Source of the DNA: Planomonospora sp. ID67723 | Lineage (GTDB): Bacteria > Actinomycetota > Actinomycetes > Streptosporangiales > Streptosporangiaceae | DNA length: 64,000 nt | NCBI RefSeq assembly: GCF_015711605.1 | Contig: NZ_JABTEZ010000003.1 | Span: 1-64,000, forward strand | Direction of reading: 5' to 3' | Part shown: in pieces, positions 56,504-64,000 of the stretch | Layout of the letters: every line of letters begins with the position of its first letter | How positions within the stretch are numbered: the stretch's first letter is position 1 | Made by a program: the position numbers and the translations under genes | The notes under the pieces: model-generated | The model's input: only the letters and a program-made list of their open reading frames with translations | Database searches by the model: none | What the model was told of the DNA's origin: nothing

Positions 56504-57921
56504 GACGCCGCCCCGCCGCGCAGGGCCAGCCGGGCGGCCTGGTAGCCGCCCATGCCGTGCACGCCCGGGCCGGGCGGGGTCGCGGCCGAGCACAGATAGA
56601 CACCGGGCAGGGGGGTGCGCCAGGGACGCGCCGAGTACACCGGGCGGCCCGCGAACTGGCGCAGGTCCGCCAGGCCCGCCCCGATGTCGCCGCCGACGTA
56701 GTTGGCGTTGCGGTCCTGCATGGCGAGGCAGTCCAGGGTGTGCCTGGACAGGACGCGCTCCCGGAAGCCGGGGGCGAACCGCTCGATCTGGGCCTCGACG
56801 GCCTCCGTCATGTCCACCGTGGAGCCGTTGGGCACGTGGCAGTAGGCCCACAGGGTGTGCCGTCCCGCCGGAGCGCGGGACGGGTCGGCCACGCACGCCT
56901 GAACCAGCAGGACGTACGGCCGCTCCGGATGGACGCCGCGGGCGACCTGCGCCTCGCTCAGCGCGATCTCCTCCAGGGTGCCGCCCAGGTGGACCGTGCC
57001 GGCCCGGCCGACCGCCGGGTCCTTCCACGGCACCGGCCCGTCCAGGGCCCAGTCCAGCTTGAACACGCCGGGCCCGTACCGGTAGCGGGCCAGCCGGCGG
57101 GCGTAGCGCGGCGGCAGCCGGTCACCGGCCATGGCGAGGAACTGGCGCGGCGTGACGTCCAGCAGGACCGTCTCCGCCGGCGGCAGGCCGGCCAGGGAGG
57201 CCACCCGGTGCCCGGCCACGACCTCGCCGCCGAGTTCACGCAGCCGGGCCGCCATCAGATCGGCCAGCACCTGCGAGCCACCGCGCACCACCGGCCAGCC
57301 CGCGTGGTGGGCGAGAGCGGCCAGCATCATCCCGAAGCCGCCGGTGATGGGGGAGCGCAGGTCCAGCATGGAGTGGGCGGCCATCCCCGCCAGCACGGCA
57401 CGGCCCGGGACGGTGCGGAAGGCCGCTCTGGCCAGCACCGTCGCAGGCTGCACCGCGAGCGCCCCGAACCGGGCGACGGCCAGCGGCGCCCGGGGCAGGG
57501 CGAGCGGCGCCAGCAGGGTGTCCACCAGCGGGGTCCCGGCGCGGGCGGTCGCCCCGATCACGGCCCGCCAGGCCCGCCCGTCCCGGCCGAGACCGGCCGC
57601 GGTCCGCTCCGGGTCGCGGTGCACCAGCACGGCGGAGCCGTCGTCGAGGGGGTGCGCCACGGGGACCGGCGGATGGGCGAAGTCGACGGGCAGGCCGAGC
57701 GAGCGGAATGCGGCCGAGACCGCGGCCATCGGCAGCGCCGTCGCGCACACGTCGTGCACGAATCCCGGCAGCGTCAGCTCCTCGCTGCGCAGTCCGCCGC
57801 CGAGGCGCTCCGCTGCCTCCAGCAGCAGCACCCGCCGCCCCGCCCGGGCCAGGGTCAGCGCCCCCACCAGGCCGTTGGGCCCCGAACCGACCACCACCGC
57901 GTCGAACCCGTCCGCACCCAT
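56500..57921 (-). CDS. Phytoene-dehydrogenase-like FAD oxidoreductase (COG1233)
   Basis: A 473-residue flavoprotein. The FAD motif is DAVVVGSGPNGLVGALTLARAGRRVLLLEAAERLGGGLRSEE (first glycine near residue 13, not repeated in full elsewhere). The C-terminal motif is VYLCSAATPPGPGVHGMGGYQAARLAL. This is the COG1233 branch of unknown substrate, not a carotenoid-cluster enzyme by context. The ATG at 57921 follows GGGAGAG. Its end overlaps the TetR gene end by 4 bp (convergent). Confidence 0.87.
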   Translation of the reverse strand: MGADGFDAVVVGSGPNGLVGALTLARAGRRVLLLEAAERLGGGLRSEELTLPGFVHDVCATALPMAAVSAAFRSLGLPVDFAHPPVPVAHPLDDGSAVLVHRDPERTAAGLGRDGRAWRAVIGATARAGTPLVDTLLAPLALPRAPLAVARFGALAVQPATVLARAAFRTVPGRAVLAGMAAHSMLDLRSPITGGFGMMLAALAHHAGWPVVRGGSQVLADLMAARLRELGGEVVAGHRVASLAGLPPAETVLLDVTPRQFLAMAGDRLPPRYARRLARYRYGPGVFKLDWALDGPVPWKDPAVGRAGTVHLGGTLEEIALSEAQVARGVHPERPYVLLVQACVADPSRAPAGRHTLWAYCHVPNGSTVDMTEAVEAQIERFAPGFRERVLSRHTLDCLAMQDRNANYVGGDIGAGLADLRQFAGRPVYSARPWRTPLPGVYLCSAATPPGPGVHGMGGYQAARLALRGGAAS

Positions 57922-57950
57922 GCTCTCTCCCGATCCCTTCCTCGACGGCC

Positions 57951-58235
57951 TCACGGCTCTCGCGGCTCCGAAGGTCCGGAGACCGACCGCCCCGGCCCCG
58001 GTGCCCGGCGGTTCTCACGCTCCCCGCCCGGCCGCGCCGGCGGTGTCTCCCCGCACACCCGGGTCCCGGCGCCGGGACGCGACCCCACGGCGAGCCTGCC
58101 GCCGATCGCGCCCAGCCGGTCCCGCATGTCGACGAACCCGTGTCCATGCTCCTCCGCGGCGAATCCGGCGCCGTCGTCGGCCACCTCGAAACGGAGCGCG
58201 GTGGCGTTCGCCGCCCGGTGCTCACCCCCCGCGCC
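57951..58235 (-). pseudogene. C-terminal remnant of a sensor histidine kinase
   Basis: The frame reads LRFEVADDGAGFAAEEHGHG then GFVDMRDRLGAIGGRLAVGS and PGAGTRV, that is, the ATPase G1 box, the NarL-type G2 box and the last strand. Upstream (above 58235) the dimerisation and sensor parts are absent. It runs on to a stop at 57951 after a non-homologous tail. It appears to be what is left of a kinase gene. Confidence 0.7.
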
Positions 58236-58333
58236 CCCGGCCGGACGGGCGCGCGGGTGATCGCGGCAAGGTTTGGATCTTGCGGGCCGGGGCAGCCGTG
58301 GGTCATCGTGAGGACGGCTGCGGGAGGGTCACC

Positions 58334-59284
58334 ATGCCGAAGGATCAGCGCAGGGCCGGTACGGTCGCGGTGGTCGCCCATCAGCGGAAGTCGCTCGGCG
58401 GAGGTCTGGACGAGCTGCGCAGGCTCCTGGCCGACCAGGGCGTCGGGGAACTGCTCTGGTACGAGGTGCCCAAGAGCAAGAAGGCCCCCAAGCAGGTCAG
58501 GAAGGCGATGAAGAAGGGCGCGGACCTGGTCCTGGTGTGGGGCGGAGACGGCATGGTCCAGCGCTGCGTGGACGTGCTCGCGGGGTCCGGGACGGCTGTG
58601 GGGATCATCCCCGCCGGTACGGCCAACATGTTCGCCAGGAACCTCGGCATCCCCGAGGACCTGCCGGAGGCGGTGCGGATCGCCTTCCACGGCGAGGACA
58701 GGAAACTGGACCTGGGCAGGGTCAACGGGGAGCACTTCGCGGTCATGGCCGGGGTCGGGTTCGACGCGGAAATGATCAAGGACGCGGACCGGGGGCTGAA
58801 GGACCGGATGGGCCGGGCCGCCTACTTCTGGACGGGGCTGCGGCACGTCCGGGGCGAGCTCGTCCCGATGAGGATCAAGGTGGACGGGACGACGTGGTTC
58901 GACGGTGAGGCGAGCTGCGTGCTGTTCGGCAACGTCGGCACGATCACCGGCGGCATCGAGGCCTTCGACGACGCCCGGCCGGACGACGGCTGGCTGGAGG
59001 TCGGCGTCACCACGGCCGAGGGCCCGATCCAGTGGGCCCGCACGCTCGGCCGGATGAGCGTGAGCCGCTCCGACGAGTCGCCCTTCGTCCGGATGACCCG
59101 TGCCCGGAAGGTCACCGTCAAGCTGGCCAGGCCCATGGCCTACGAGCTGGACGGCGGGGCCAAGGGCACGGTGACCCGGCTGAAGGCCGAGGTCGTCCCC
59201 GGTGGTCTCATCCTCCGCGCCCCCCGCCGGGCCGCCTCCGAGGAGCCCTCCGGCTCCCGGCGGAAGAAGACCGCGGCGGCCTGA
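58334..59284 (+). CDS. Diacylglycerol kinase family lipid kinase
   Basis: A 316-residue DAGK_cat protein that would phosphorylate a lipid (diacylglycerol, sphingosine-like or phosphatidylinositol-type). ATP-binding GGDG is at 70-73, with GIIPAGTANMFARNL near 90-104. The C-terminal beta domain has LFGNVGTITGGIEAFDDARPDDGWLEV. A basic KKTAAA tail ends the protein. The ATG at 58334 follows GGGAGGG by 6 nt; longer in-frame readings cross the kinase remnant. Confidence 0.9.
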   Translation: MPKDQRRAGTVAVVAHQRKSLGGGLDELRRLLADQGVGELLWYEVPKSKKAPKQVRKAMKKGADLVLVWGGDGMVQRCVDVLAGSGTAVGIIPAGTANMFARNLGIPEDLPEAVRIAFHGEDRKLDLGRVNGEHFAVMAGVGFDAEMIKDADRGLKDRMGRAAYFWTGLRHVRGELVPMRIKVDGTTWFDGEASCVLFGNVGTITGGIEAFDDARPDDGWLEVGVTTAEGPIQWARTLGRMSVSRSDESPFVRMTRARKVTVKLARPMAYELDGGAKGTVTRLKAEVVPGGLILRAPRRAASEEPSGSRRKKTAAA

Positions 59285-59310
59285 GCCCCGAGGGCCGGGG
59301 CCCGGCGGTC

Positions 59311-59342
59311 CCGACCGGCCCGGTGCGGCCCGGACCGGTCGG
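59311..59342. terminator. Hairpin between convergent genes
   Basis: CCGACCGG / CCGGTCGG 8-bp stem with a 16-nt G/C-rich loop between the lipid-kinase and DUF1990 gene ends. It could serve both directions. Confidence 0.45.
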
Positions 59343-59417
59343 ACGGCACACGGTGTCAGGGCCCGGCCTTTCGGGGAGGGACCGCCCGGGGCCGAGATCG
59401 CCGGACGACACCGGGTG

Positions 59418-59951
59418 TCAGCGCAGAGCTCCGGCGTAGGCGCGGGCGAACGCGTTCTGCAGCAGGCCGGGGACGGGGCCTGCAAGCCGGGTGTACCAGC
59501 GGCCGGGGCGGGTGTAGGCGTGGACGGTGAACCGCACCCGCCCGGCCGGGTCGCGCTCCAGCAGGAACCCCTCCTCCCCGCTCGCCGGATGCCCCGCCAG
59601 CGTGCCGTAGCCGAACCCCGCCCGGCCGTCCTCCTCCACCGCCCACACCACCCGGCAGGGCGCGGGCAGCCGGAGCGGTCCCAGGCCGAGCTGCGAGACC
59701 ACGGTCACTCCGGCCGCCGCCCGGGGAGCGGAGGCGACCGGCCGCAGACCGCACCGGGCGTGCGCCTGCCAGGTCAGCAGGATCTCGGCCGCCCGCTCCA
59801 GGCTCACCTCGGGGCCGAGCAGCCGCCGGTGGCGCACCCGCCGGTATCCGGGCGGTACGGCACCGGCCCGGAACGCGTCGGTGTCGGGGTGGCTGAGGCC
59901 GACGTCGGGATAGCTGAAGGCGGCGCCGAGGTAACGCTGGAGCGGGTCCAT
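59418..59951 (-). CDS. DUF1990 family protein
   Basis: A 177-residue protein. Family features: FSYPDVGLSH near the N-terminus, PPGYRRVRHRRLLG, LTWQAHARCGLRP, PCRVVWAVEEDGRAGFGYGTLAGHPASGEE and a C-terminal SRPBCC-like helix. Function unknown. It lies 72 bp downstream of the YndJ-like gene on the same strand, a pairing I recall from other genomes. Confidence 0.87.
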   Translation of the reverse strand: MDPLQRYLGAAFSYPDVGLSHPDTDAFRAGAVPPGYRRVRHRRLLGPEVSLERAAEILLTWQAHARCGLRPVASAPRAAAGVTVVSQLGLGPLRLPAPCRVVWAVEEDGRAGFGYGTLAGHPASGEEGFLLERDPAGRVRFTVHAYTRPGRWYTRLAGPVPGLLQNAFARAYAGALR

Positions 59952-60023
59952 CGTGGTCCTTTCCGGGAAGTGCGGGCGGATCGGGCAGGCCGGTGCGGGA
60001 CGGGCGGAGGGGCCGGGAGCGGG

Positions 60024-60839
60024 TCAGAGCGGTCGGGGGCGGAGCCTGAGCCAGGCGGCGATCGCGCACACGGCGAACCCGAAGGCGTTCAGCAGGCCGT
60101 GGGTGGCGATCATCCAGTCCAGCGGGGGCCTGGGCAGGCCGGTCGCCTCGCCCAGCGCCCAGCTCAGCGCCAGCACCATCGAGACCGCGAGGACCAGGGA
60201 CGAGAAGGTGAGCAGGGCGCCGGTGATCCGGTCGTGGCCGCCCCGCCGTACCTCCGCCAGCGTCAGCCAGCCGACCAGCCACATGCCCGCCGTGAGCACC
60301 ACCGCGCCGGCCAGCTCGGCCCAGTCGCCCGCGAAGTAGCCGCCGAGCACCAGCAGCGTCCCGCCCGGCACGCTGAGCGCCGCCGCGCGGGACAGCGGGC
60401 CGTCCCCGGCGGCGCGGCTGGTCAGCCCGGCCACCAGCGCGGCGGCGAAGCCGGCGAAGTGGAAGTGCGCCACGGTGAGCGACAGGATCGTGAGGGAGAA
60501 ACCCCACAGCGGATACCCGGCGCGTTCGGCGACCAGGGCGACGGCGGCGATCGCGGGGGTGACCAGCGCGGTGAGCGCGGCGATCTCGCGAGGAGAGGGG
60601 GAGGGCCGGGTCCGCAGCCGGATCGGGGCCTGTACGGCCAGGCAGACGGTGGCCAGCGCGTAGGCTGACGCGGCTCCCGCCGCCCAGGGGCCGCGTTCCA
60701 GCCACAGCGAGAGCGCGCCCGGCACCGCGCCGAGCCACCACGCGCGCAGCAGCCGGTGCGGGACCCGCAGGAGCCGCAGCCCGGCCGGGACCACCGCGAG
60801 CATCCCGGTCGTCAGAACCGTGTCGATCAGGGGACGCAT
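60024..60839 (-). CDS. YndJ family membrane protein
   Basis: A 271-residue protein with about eight hydrophobic helices. The family-typical TVAHFHFAGFAAALVAGL lies near 125 and ATHGLLNAFGFAVCAI near the end. Function unknown. The ATG at 60839 has GGAGGGCGGT just upstream; a GTG at 60851 is the alternative. A perfect 18-bp palindrome lies 14 bp upstream, between a TACGGT -10 (60883-60888, minus) and the start, so a repressor is expected. It forms an operon with the DUF1990 gene. Confidence 0.82.
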   Translation of the reverse strand: MRPLIDTVLTTGMLAVVPAGLRLLRVPHRLLRAWWLGAVPGALSLWLERGPWAAGAASAYALATVCLAVQAPIRLRTRPSPSPREIAALTALVTPAIAAVALVAERAGYPLWGFSLTILSLTVAHFHFAGFAAALVAGLTSRAAGDGPLSRAAALSVPGGTLLVLGGYFAGDWAELAGAVVLTAGMWLVGWLTLAEVRRGGHDRITGALLTFSSLVLAVSMVLALSWALGEATGLPRPPLDWMIATHGLLNAFGFAVCAIAAWLRLRPRPL

Positions 60840-60852
60840 ACCGCCCTCCACG

Positions 60853-60870
60853 TTTTGAACGCGTTCAAAA
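60853..60870. promoter_or_regulatory. Perfect 18-bp palindrome, probable TetR-type operator
   Basis: TTTTGAACGCGTTCAAAA is fully self-complementary. It lies just downstream of the likely -10 of the YndJ/DUF1990 operon, where a bound dimer would block transcription. Confidence 0.75.
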
Positions 60871-60954
60871 ACTGGTCACCTCACCGTAGCACCCGGAAGG
60901 AGGACGCCGGCGGGAGGGATAATTCAGTTGGCGGCGAGACGCGGAGAGAGAAGC

Positions 60955-61704
60955 ATGGCGGCTATGTCATTGCGCTTTCACGAGATCGCCGAGGGCGATC
61001 ACCGCATCCTCAACCCGTTCACCGACGACAAGCTCGCCCTGCTCGGCGAGGTGGCGCGGCTCCGGCCCGGCATGCGCCTGCTCGACCTGTGCTGCGGAAA
61101 GGGCGAGATGCTCTGCCGCTGGGCCGCCGAGCACGGGATCGAGGGGGTCGGGGTCGACGTCAGCGAGGTCTTCCTGGCTGCGGCGCACGAGCGGGCGGCC
61201 GAACTGGAGGTGGCCGGGCGGGTGCGGTTCGAGCACGGGGACGCCGGGGCCTACCGGGCCGAACCGGGCGCCTTCGACGTCGTGTCGTGCCTCGGGGCGA
61301 CGTGGATCGGGGACGGGGTGGAGGGGACGATCGCGTTGATGCTCCCCGCGCTCGCCGAGAACGGGATCCTCCTCGTCGGCGAGCCGTACTGGACCTCCGA
61401 GCCGCCCGCCGAGGCCTACGAGGCGTTCGGCTTCGGTCCGGCGGACTTCCTCTCGCTGGCCGGGACCTTCGACCGGTTCGAGGCGGCCGGGATGGAGGTG
61501 CTGGAGATGGTCCTGGCCGACCCCGACAGCTGGGACCGGTACGTGGCGAGCCAGTGGTGGACGCTGAGCGACTGGCTGCGGGCCAACCCCGACGACCCCG
61601 AGGCGGCGGAGGTGCGCGCGTTCCTGGAGCGCTGCCGCAGGTCACATGTGGAGTACGGCAGGCGGTACCTCGGCTGGGGCGTCTTCGTGCTGCGCCGCCG
61701 TTGA
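60955..61704 (+). CDS. SAM-dependent methyltransferase
   Basis: A 249-residue class I methyltransferase. Motif I is LLDLCCGKGEMLCRWA (about 38-53), post-I GVGVDVSEVF, motif II FDVVSCLGATWIGDG and motif III NGILLVGEPYW. A Trp-rich C-terminus (ASQWWTLSDWLRANP) follows. The substrate is unknown. The ATG at 60955 follows GGAGAGA by 5 nt; the upstream in-frame start at 60928 lacks a ribosome site. Confidence 0.87.
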   Translation: MAAMSLRFHEIAEGDHRILNPFTDDKLALLGEVARLRPGMRLLDLCCGKGEMLCRWAAEHGIEGVGVDVSEVFLAAAHERAAELEVAGRVRFEHGDAGAYRAEPGAFDVVSCLGATWIGDGVEGTIALMLPALAENGILLVGEPYWTSEPPAEAYEAFGFGPADFLSLAGTFDRFEAAGMEVLEMVLADPDSWDRYVASQWWTLSDWLRANPDDPEAAEVRAFLERCRRSHVEYGRRYLGWGVFVLRRR

Positions 61705-61718
61705 CGGCTACCGGTGAG

Positions 61719-61744
61719 TAGAAATACGTTCTAGAATTACGTTC
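61719..61744. promoter_or_regulatory. Tandem 13-bp operator-like repeat
   Basis: TAGAAATACGTTC (61719-61731) is followed without gap by TAGAATTACGTTC (61732-61744); 12 of 13 bases agree. Each has an approximate dyad (TAGAA against TTC), and 8-bp palindromes TTCTAGAA and TTCCGGAA lie at the junctions. Probable regulator sites before the SCO6745-family gene. Confidence 0.6.
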
Positions 61745-61905
61745 CGGAAAGTGCCGGGCAGCCGGGAGGCCTTCGCGCGGAGCGCGACCGCGCGGTGGTC
61801 CCGGCGCCCGGCGGCGACCGTCCGATCCGATCGGAACACCCGGCCCGCCGGGTCCGCAGCCGCCCGGAACGGCCCGTCCCGGCCGACCGACTCCCCGGAG
61901 GAACG

Positions 61906-62739
61906 ATGACCGACGTCCAGCTCGCCCGCCAGGCCTGGCGCCGCCTGGAACCCCTCCACGGGATGGTGTACTTCGTCCCCGAGGCCACCGAGCGCTACGC
62001 CGCGCTGGGGCTCGACGTGCACGCCGGGTACTTCGCCTCCCGGTCGGCCGCGTTCGGCGCCGCTTCGCCCGAGCTGGTCATCGCGACCTTCTACAACTTC
62101 TGCCCCGCACTCGTCCGCCGGGCGCTCCCCGCGGCCTGGGAGATCGTGACCCCGGAGAAGATTCTCCAGGCCCGCTACGACGCCGCCGGCGCGGCGCTGC
62201 GCCGGGCCGGGATCCACGAGCTCCCCGGCCTCGCCGAGACGGCCGCGCTGGCCAGGCGGGCGGCCGAGCGCGCCTGCGAGCACCCCCAGGGACGCCCGCT
62301 GTTCGCCGCGCACGCCACGTTGCCCTGGCCGTCGGATCCGCTGCTGGAGCTCTGGCACGCCCAGACGCTGCTGCGCGAGTTCCGGGGCGACGGGCACGTC
62401 GCGACCCTGCTCGCCGAAGGGGTCGGCCCGCTGGAGTCGCTGGTCCTGCACGGTGCCAGCGGAGGGGCGCCCACGATCTTCCTGAAGCTCAGCCGCGCCT
62501 GGCCGGAGGAGGAGTGGGCGGCGGCCGAGCAGTCGCTGCGTGAGCGCGGGTTGCTGGCAGGGGACGAGCCCACCGAGGAGGGGCGCGCGCTGCGGCAGCG
62601 GATCGAGGACCGCACCGACGAGCTGTCCGTGCCCGCCTACGCCGTGCTCTCCGACGACGAGCTCGCCCGCCTGGCCGAGCTGGCCCGGACCTTCGGCCGC
62701 GCCGTGGTGGGCGCGGGCCTGCTGAACATCGGCGGCTGA
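61906..62739 (+). CDS. SCO6745 family protein
   Basis: A 277-residue, mainly helical soluble protein. The start QLARQAWRRLEPLHGMVYFVPE, the block FGAASPELVIATFYNFCPALVRRALPAAWE and LPWPSDPLLELWHAQTLLREFRGDGHVA match this actinobacterial family. The C-terminal third looks like a winged-helix segment (EQSLRERGLLAGDEPTEEGRALRQRIED), reminiscent of MarR-type HTHs, so DNA binding or regulation is possible. The ATG at 61906 follows GGAGGAACG. Confidence 0.83.
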   Translation: MTDVQLARQAWRRLEPLHGMVYFVPEATERYAALGLDVHAGYFASRSAAFGAASPELVIATFYNFCPALVRRALPAAWEIVTPEKILQARYDAAGAALRRAGIHELPGLAETAALARRAAERACEHPQGRPLFAAHATLPWPSDPLLELWHAQTLLREFRGDGHVATLLAEGVGPLESLVLHGASGGAPTIFLKLSRAWPEEEWAAAEQSLRERGLLAGDEPTEEGRALRQRIEDRTDELSVPAYAVLSDDELARLAELARTFGRAVVGAGLLNIGG

Positions 62740-62777
62740 GTCGGTCCCGGCTCCGATCCGATCAACCGGACCGGTCG

Positions 62778-64000
62778 TCAGCCCGTCACGGTCGGGTCGG
62801 CGACCTGGCCGATGAAGAGCGGGACCTGCGTCGGCCGGTGGACGATCGCGAAGGCGAACGGCCGGTCGGCGCGGAACTCGGCCTCGGCGGGCGGCGGGGC
62901 CGAGACGGCGAAGGCCAGACCGGTGACGGCGGCGGCCTCGGTGCCCCACTCGTCCACCGTGACGTTCGCCTTGTGGACCGCCTGGTCCAGGAAGAGGCCG
63001 TCGGCGATGCCGGAGTAGCCGGCGCTCCTCAACCCGAGCCCCGCCAGCGGTTCCTCCAGGTCCAAGCCGGTGGAGAAGTCCCAGCGGGGCATGGCGACCC
63101 TGACCCTCGTCTTCTTCAGCCCCCCGGCCACCTCGGTGAGCGCCCCGGGGGCGAGCCGGTCGCCGGGGGAGCCGCCGCTCTCCGGCAGCAGGACCCACAT
63201 GGCCAGCTCGCTCCTGGCATAGGGAAGCTCGACGGCCTGCCAGCCCGGCCCGCTCGCGTATGCGAACTCCGCCTCCAGGCGCATCAGGGTCGTGCGTGCC
63301 GTCGTGCCGTCGGCCCGGGTGAAGGGCGCGCCCTCCTCCGGCGGGTCGGTGAACGGGACGGTCCAGTCGGCCTTGAGGTAGAGCGCGTTCGCCAGGACCA
63401 GCTTCGTCTCCGGATCCAGCCGGTCGAACACCTTCCTGATCCGTCCGGCGGTCTGCTCCTCGGCCCAGGCGTTGACGGCGTCGGCGGCGGCGCCGCCGGT
63501 GAAGTCCACCTGGCGGGCGCCCGCGCCGTACTGGGCGGCCAGCACGCGCAGGAACTCCGGCCGGACGGCGAGCCCGTCCTGCACGAACAGGCCGCCCGCG
63601 AGGCTGACCACCGGCGGTCGCGGCTCCTCCTCCTGCGCGTCGCGCGGGGTGTCCCGGTCGGGGGCGGGCGGCGGCCCGTCGGTCGTGGCGATCACGCGGG
63701 AGAGCACGTTGAACGCCGGATGCGGTCCCTCCGGCGGGAAGCCGAAGACCCGGTCCAGCTCGGCCCCGGTCACCTGGTCCGCGCCCGCCCGGGCCATGCC
63801 GTACGCGTAGGCGATGCTCAGCGGGGACAGCACCACGTTGACCTGCGGCTTGGCGGTCGCGGCGAACAGGGCGTGACCGAAGGCGGCCAGGCCGGGGCGC
63901 AGGTTCGCGACCGGGGCTCCCGACGGGGTCTCCCGTCTCACCCCCGCGGCGGTGACCACGCGGGTCTCGGGCGCGCCGCCGCACGCGGCGAGCGCGGCGA
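62778..64000 (-). CDS. Serpin-family protease inhibitor, lipoprotein (5' end outside window)
   Basis: At least 407 residues of a serpin. The frame continues past 64000 through a lipobox (LAAC-GG, cysteine codon 63981-63983), so this is a membrane-anchored lipoprotein and the GTG at 63959 is not the start. Serpin landmarks: NVVLSPLSIAYAYGMARAGA, the breach segment LVLANALYLKADWTVPF, the hinge DEWGTEAAAVTG and the C-terminal FRADRPFAFAIVHRPTQVPLFIGQV. The small-residue hinge suggests an inhibitory serpin. The reactive loop (LAFAVSAPPPAEAE) does not allow the target protease to be named. Confidence 0.9.
   Translation of the reverse strand, partial: AALAACGGAPETRVVTAAGVRRETPSGAPVANLRPGLAAFGHALFAATAKPQVNVVLSPLSIAYAYGMARAGADQVTGAELDRVFGFPPEGPHPAFNVLSRVIATTDGPPPAPDRDTPRDAQEEEPRPPVVSLAGGLFVQDGLAVRPEFLRVLAAQYGAGARQVDFTGGAAADAVNAWAEEQTAGRIRKVFDRLDPETKLVLANALYLKADWTVPFTDPPEEGAPFTRADGTTARTTLMRLEAEFAYASGPGWQAVELPYARSELAMWVLLPESGGSPGDRLAPGALTEVAGGLKKTRVRVAMPRWDFSTGLDLEEPLAGLGLRSAGYSGIADGLFLDQAVHKANVTVDEWGTEAAAVTGLAFAVSAPPPAEAEFRADRPFAFAIVHRPTQVPLFIGQVADPTVTG

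Noticed and set aside
56500-57921. Carotenoid biosynthesis gene
   Set aside because: The protein is phytoene-dehydrogenase-like, but no crtB, crtE or other pathway gene is nearby, and the COG1233 branch is broader than carotenoid enzymes.
56557-58260. Long plus-strand frame opposite the COG1233 oxidoreductase
   Set aside because: Antisense shadow; the minus-strand protein has both FAD motifs.

Overview
The window is high-GC DNA from an actinomycete. The 16S and 23S tails, the valS/folC-type synteny, the many GTG starts and the numerous TANNNT leaderless promoters all fit the Streptosporangiales (Streptosporangium-like). That assignment is inferred from sequence character and gene order; no search was run.

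Layout. 1-3.9 kb: 3' end of 16S, ITS without tRNA genes, complete 23S, 5S and a terminator. 4.2-14.2 kb: folC, a DUF4233 membrane protein, an MFS-like transporter, ndk and the overlapping cell-elongation operon mreB-mreC-mreD-mrdA-rodA. 14.3-17 kb: a small hypothetical protein, an HTH/TPR regulator and an APH-type kinase. 17-27.6 kb: a conserved housekeeping block: TIGR03960 radical SAM protein, TIGR03936 protein, RNase E/G, rplU, rpmA, obgE, proB, proA. 27.7-35.8 kb: SRPBCC protein, Ser/Thr kinase, then an M48 protease and nadD on divergent leaderless promoters. nadD is separated from its usual partners rsfS and a histidine phosphatase by a 2.6 kb insertion holding a hypothetical gene and an ECF sigma/putative anti-sigma pair.

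35.8-51.4 kb lies between two identical tRNA-Ala(GGC) genes. Each tRNA has the same roughly 90 bp 3' flank with a strong hairpin, and a third copy of the hairpin alone sits at 39.7 kb. Inside are an XRE regulator plus membrane protein facing a Tat-secreted hydrolase across a symmetric operator/promoter, a MerR regulator, a methyltransferase, a degraded AfsR-like regulator, an OmpR-type two-component system facing a secreted repeat protein, a DUF523 protein, small membrane proteins, a CynX-like transporter, an AlaX-like editing protein and an ECF41 sigma/oxidoreductase operon.

51.4-64 kb is accessory and partly decayed: an IS5-type transposase scrap, a beta-solenoid-like hypothetical protein, LysR plus a DUF6506 protein, an ABC-F ATPase facing a TetR regulator, a COG1233 oxidoreductase, a histidine-kinase remnant, a diacylglycerol-kinase-like enzyme, DUF1990 plus YndJ behind a perfect palindrome, a methyltransferase, an SCO6745-family protein behind a tandem 13-mer, and a lipoprotein serpin cut by the window edge.

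How the genes work together. The mre-mrdA-rodA cluster builds lateral or spore wall. rne, rplU, rpmA, obgE, nadD and rsfS serve RNA turnover, ribosome assembly and NAD synthesis. proB and proA start proline synthesis. The right half is mostly one- and two-gene regulatory modules (XRE, MerR, LysR, TetR, two ECF sigmas, one two-component system), each next to its probable target.
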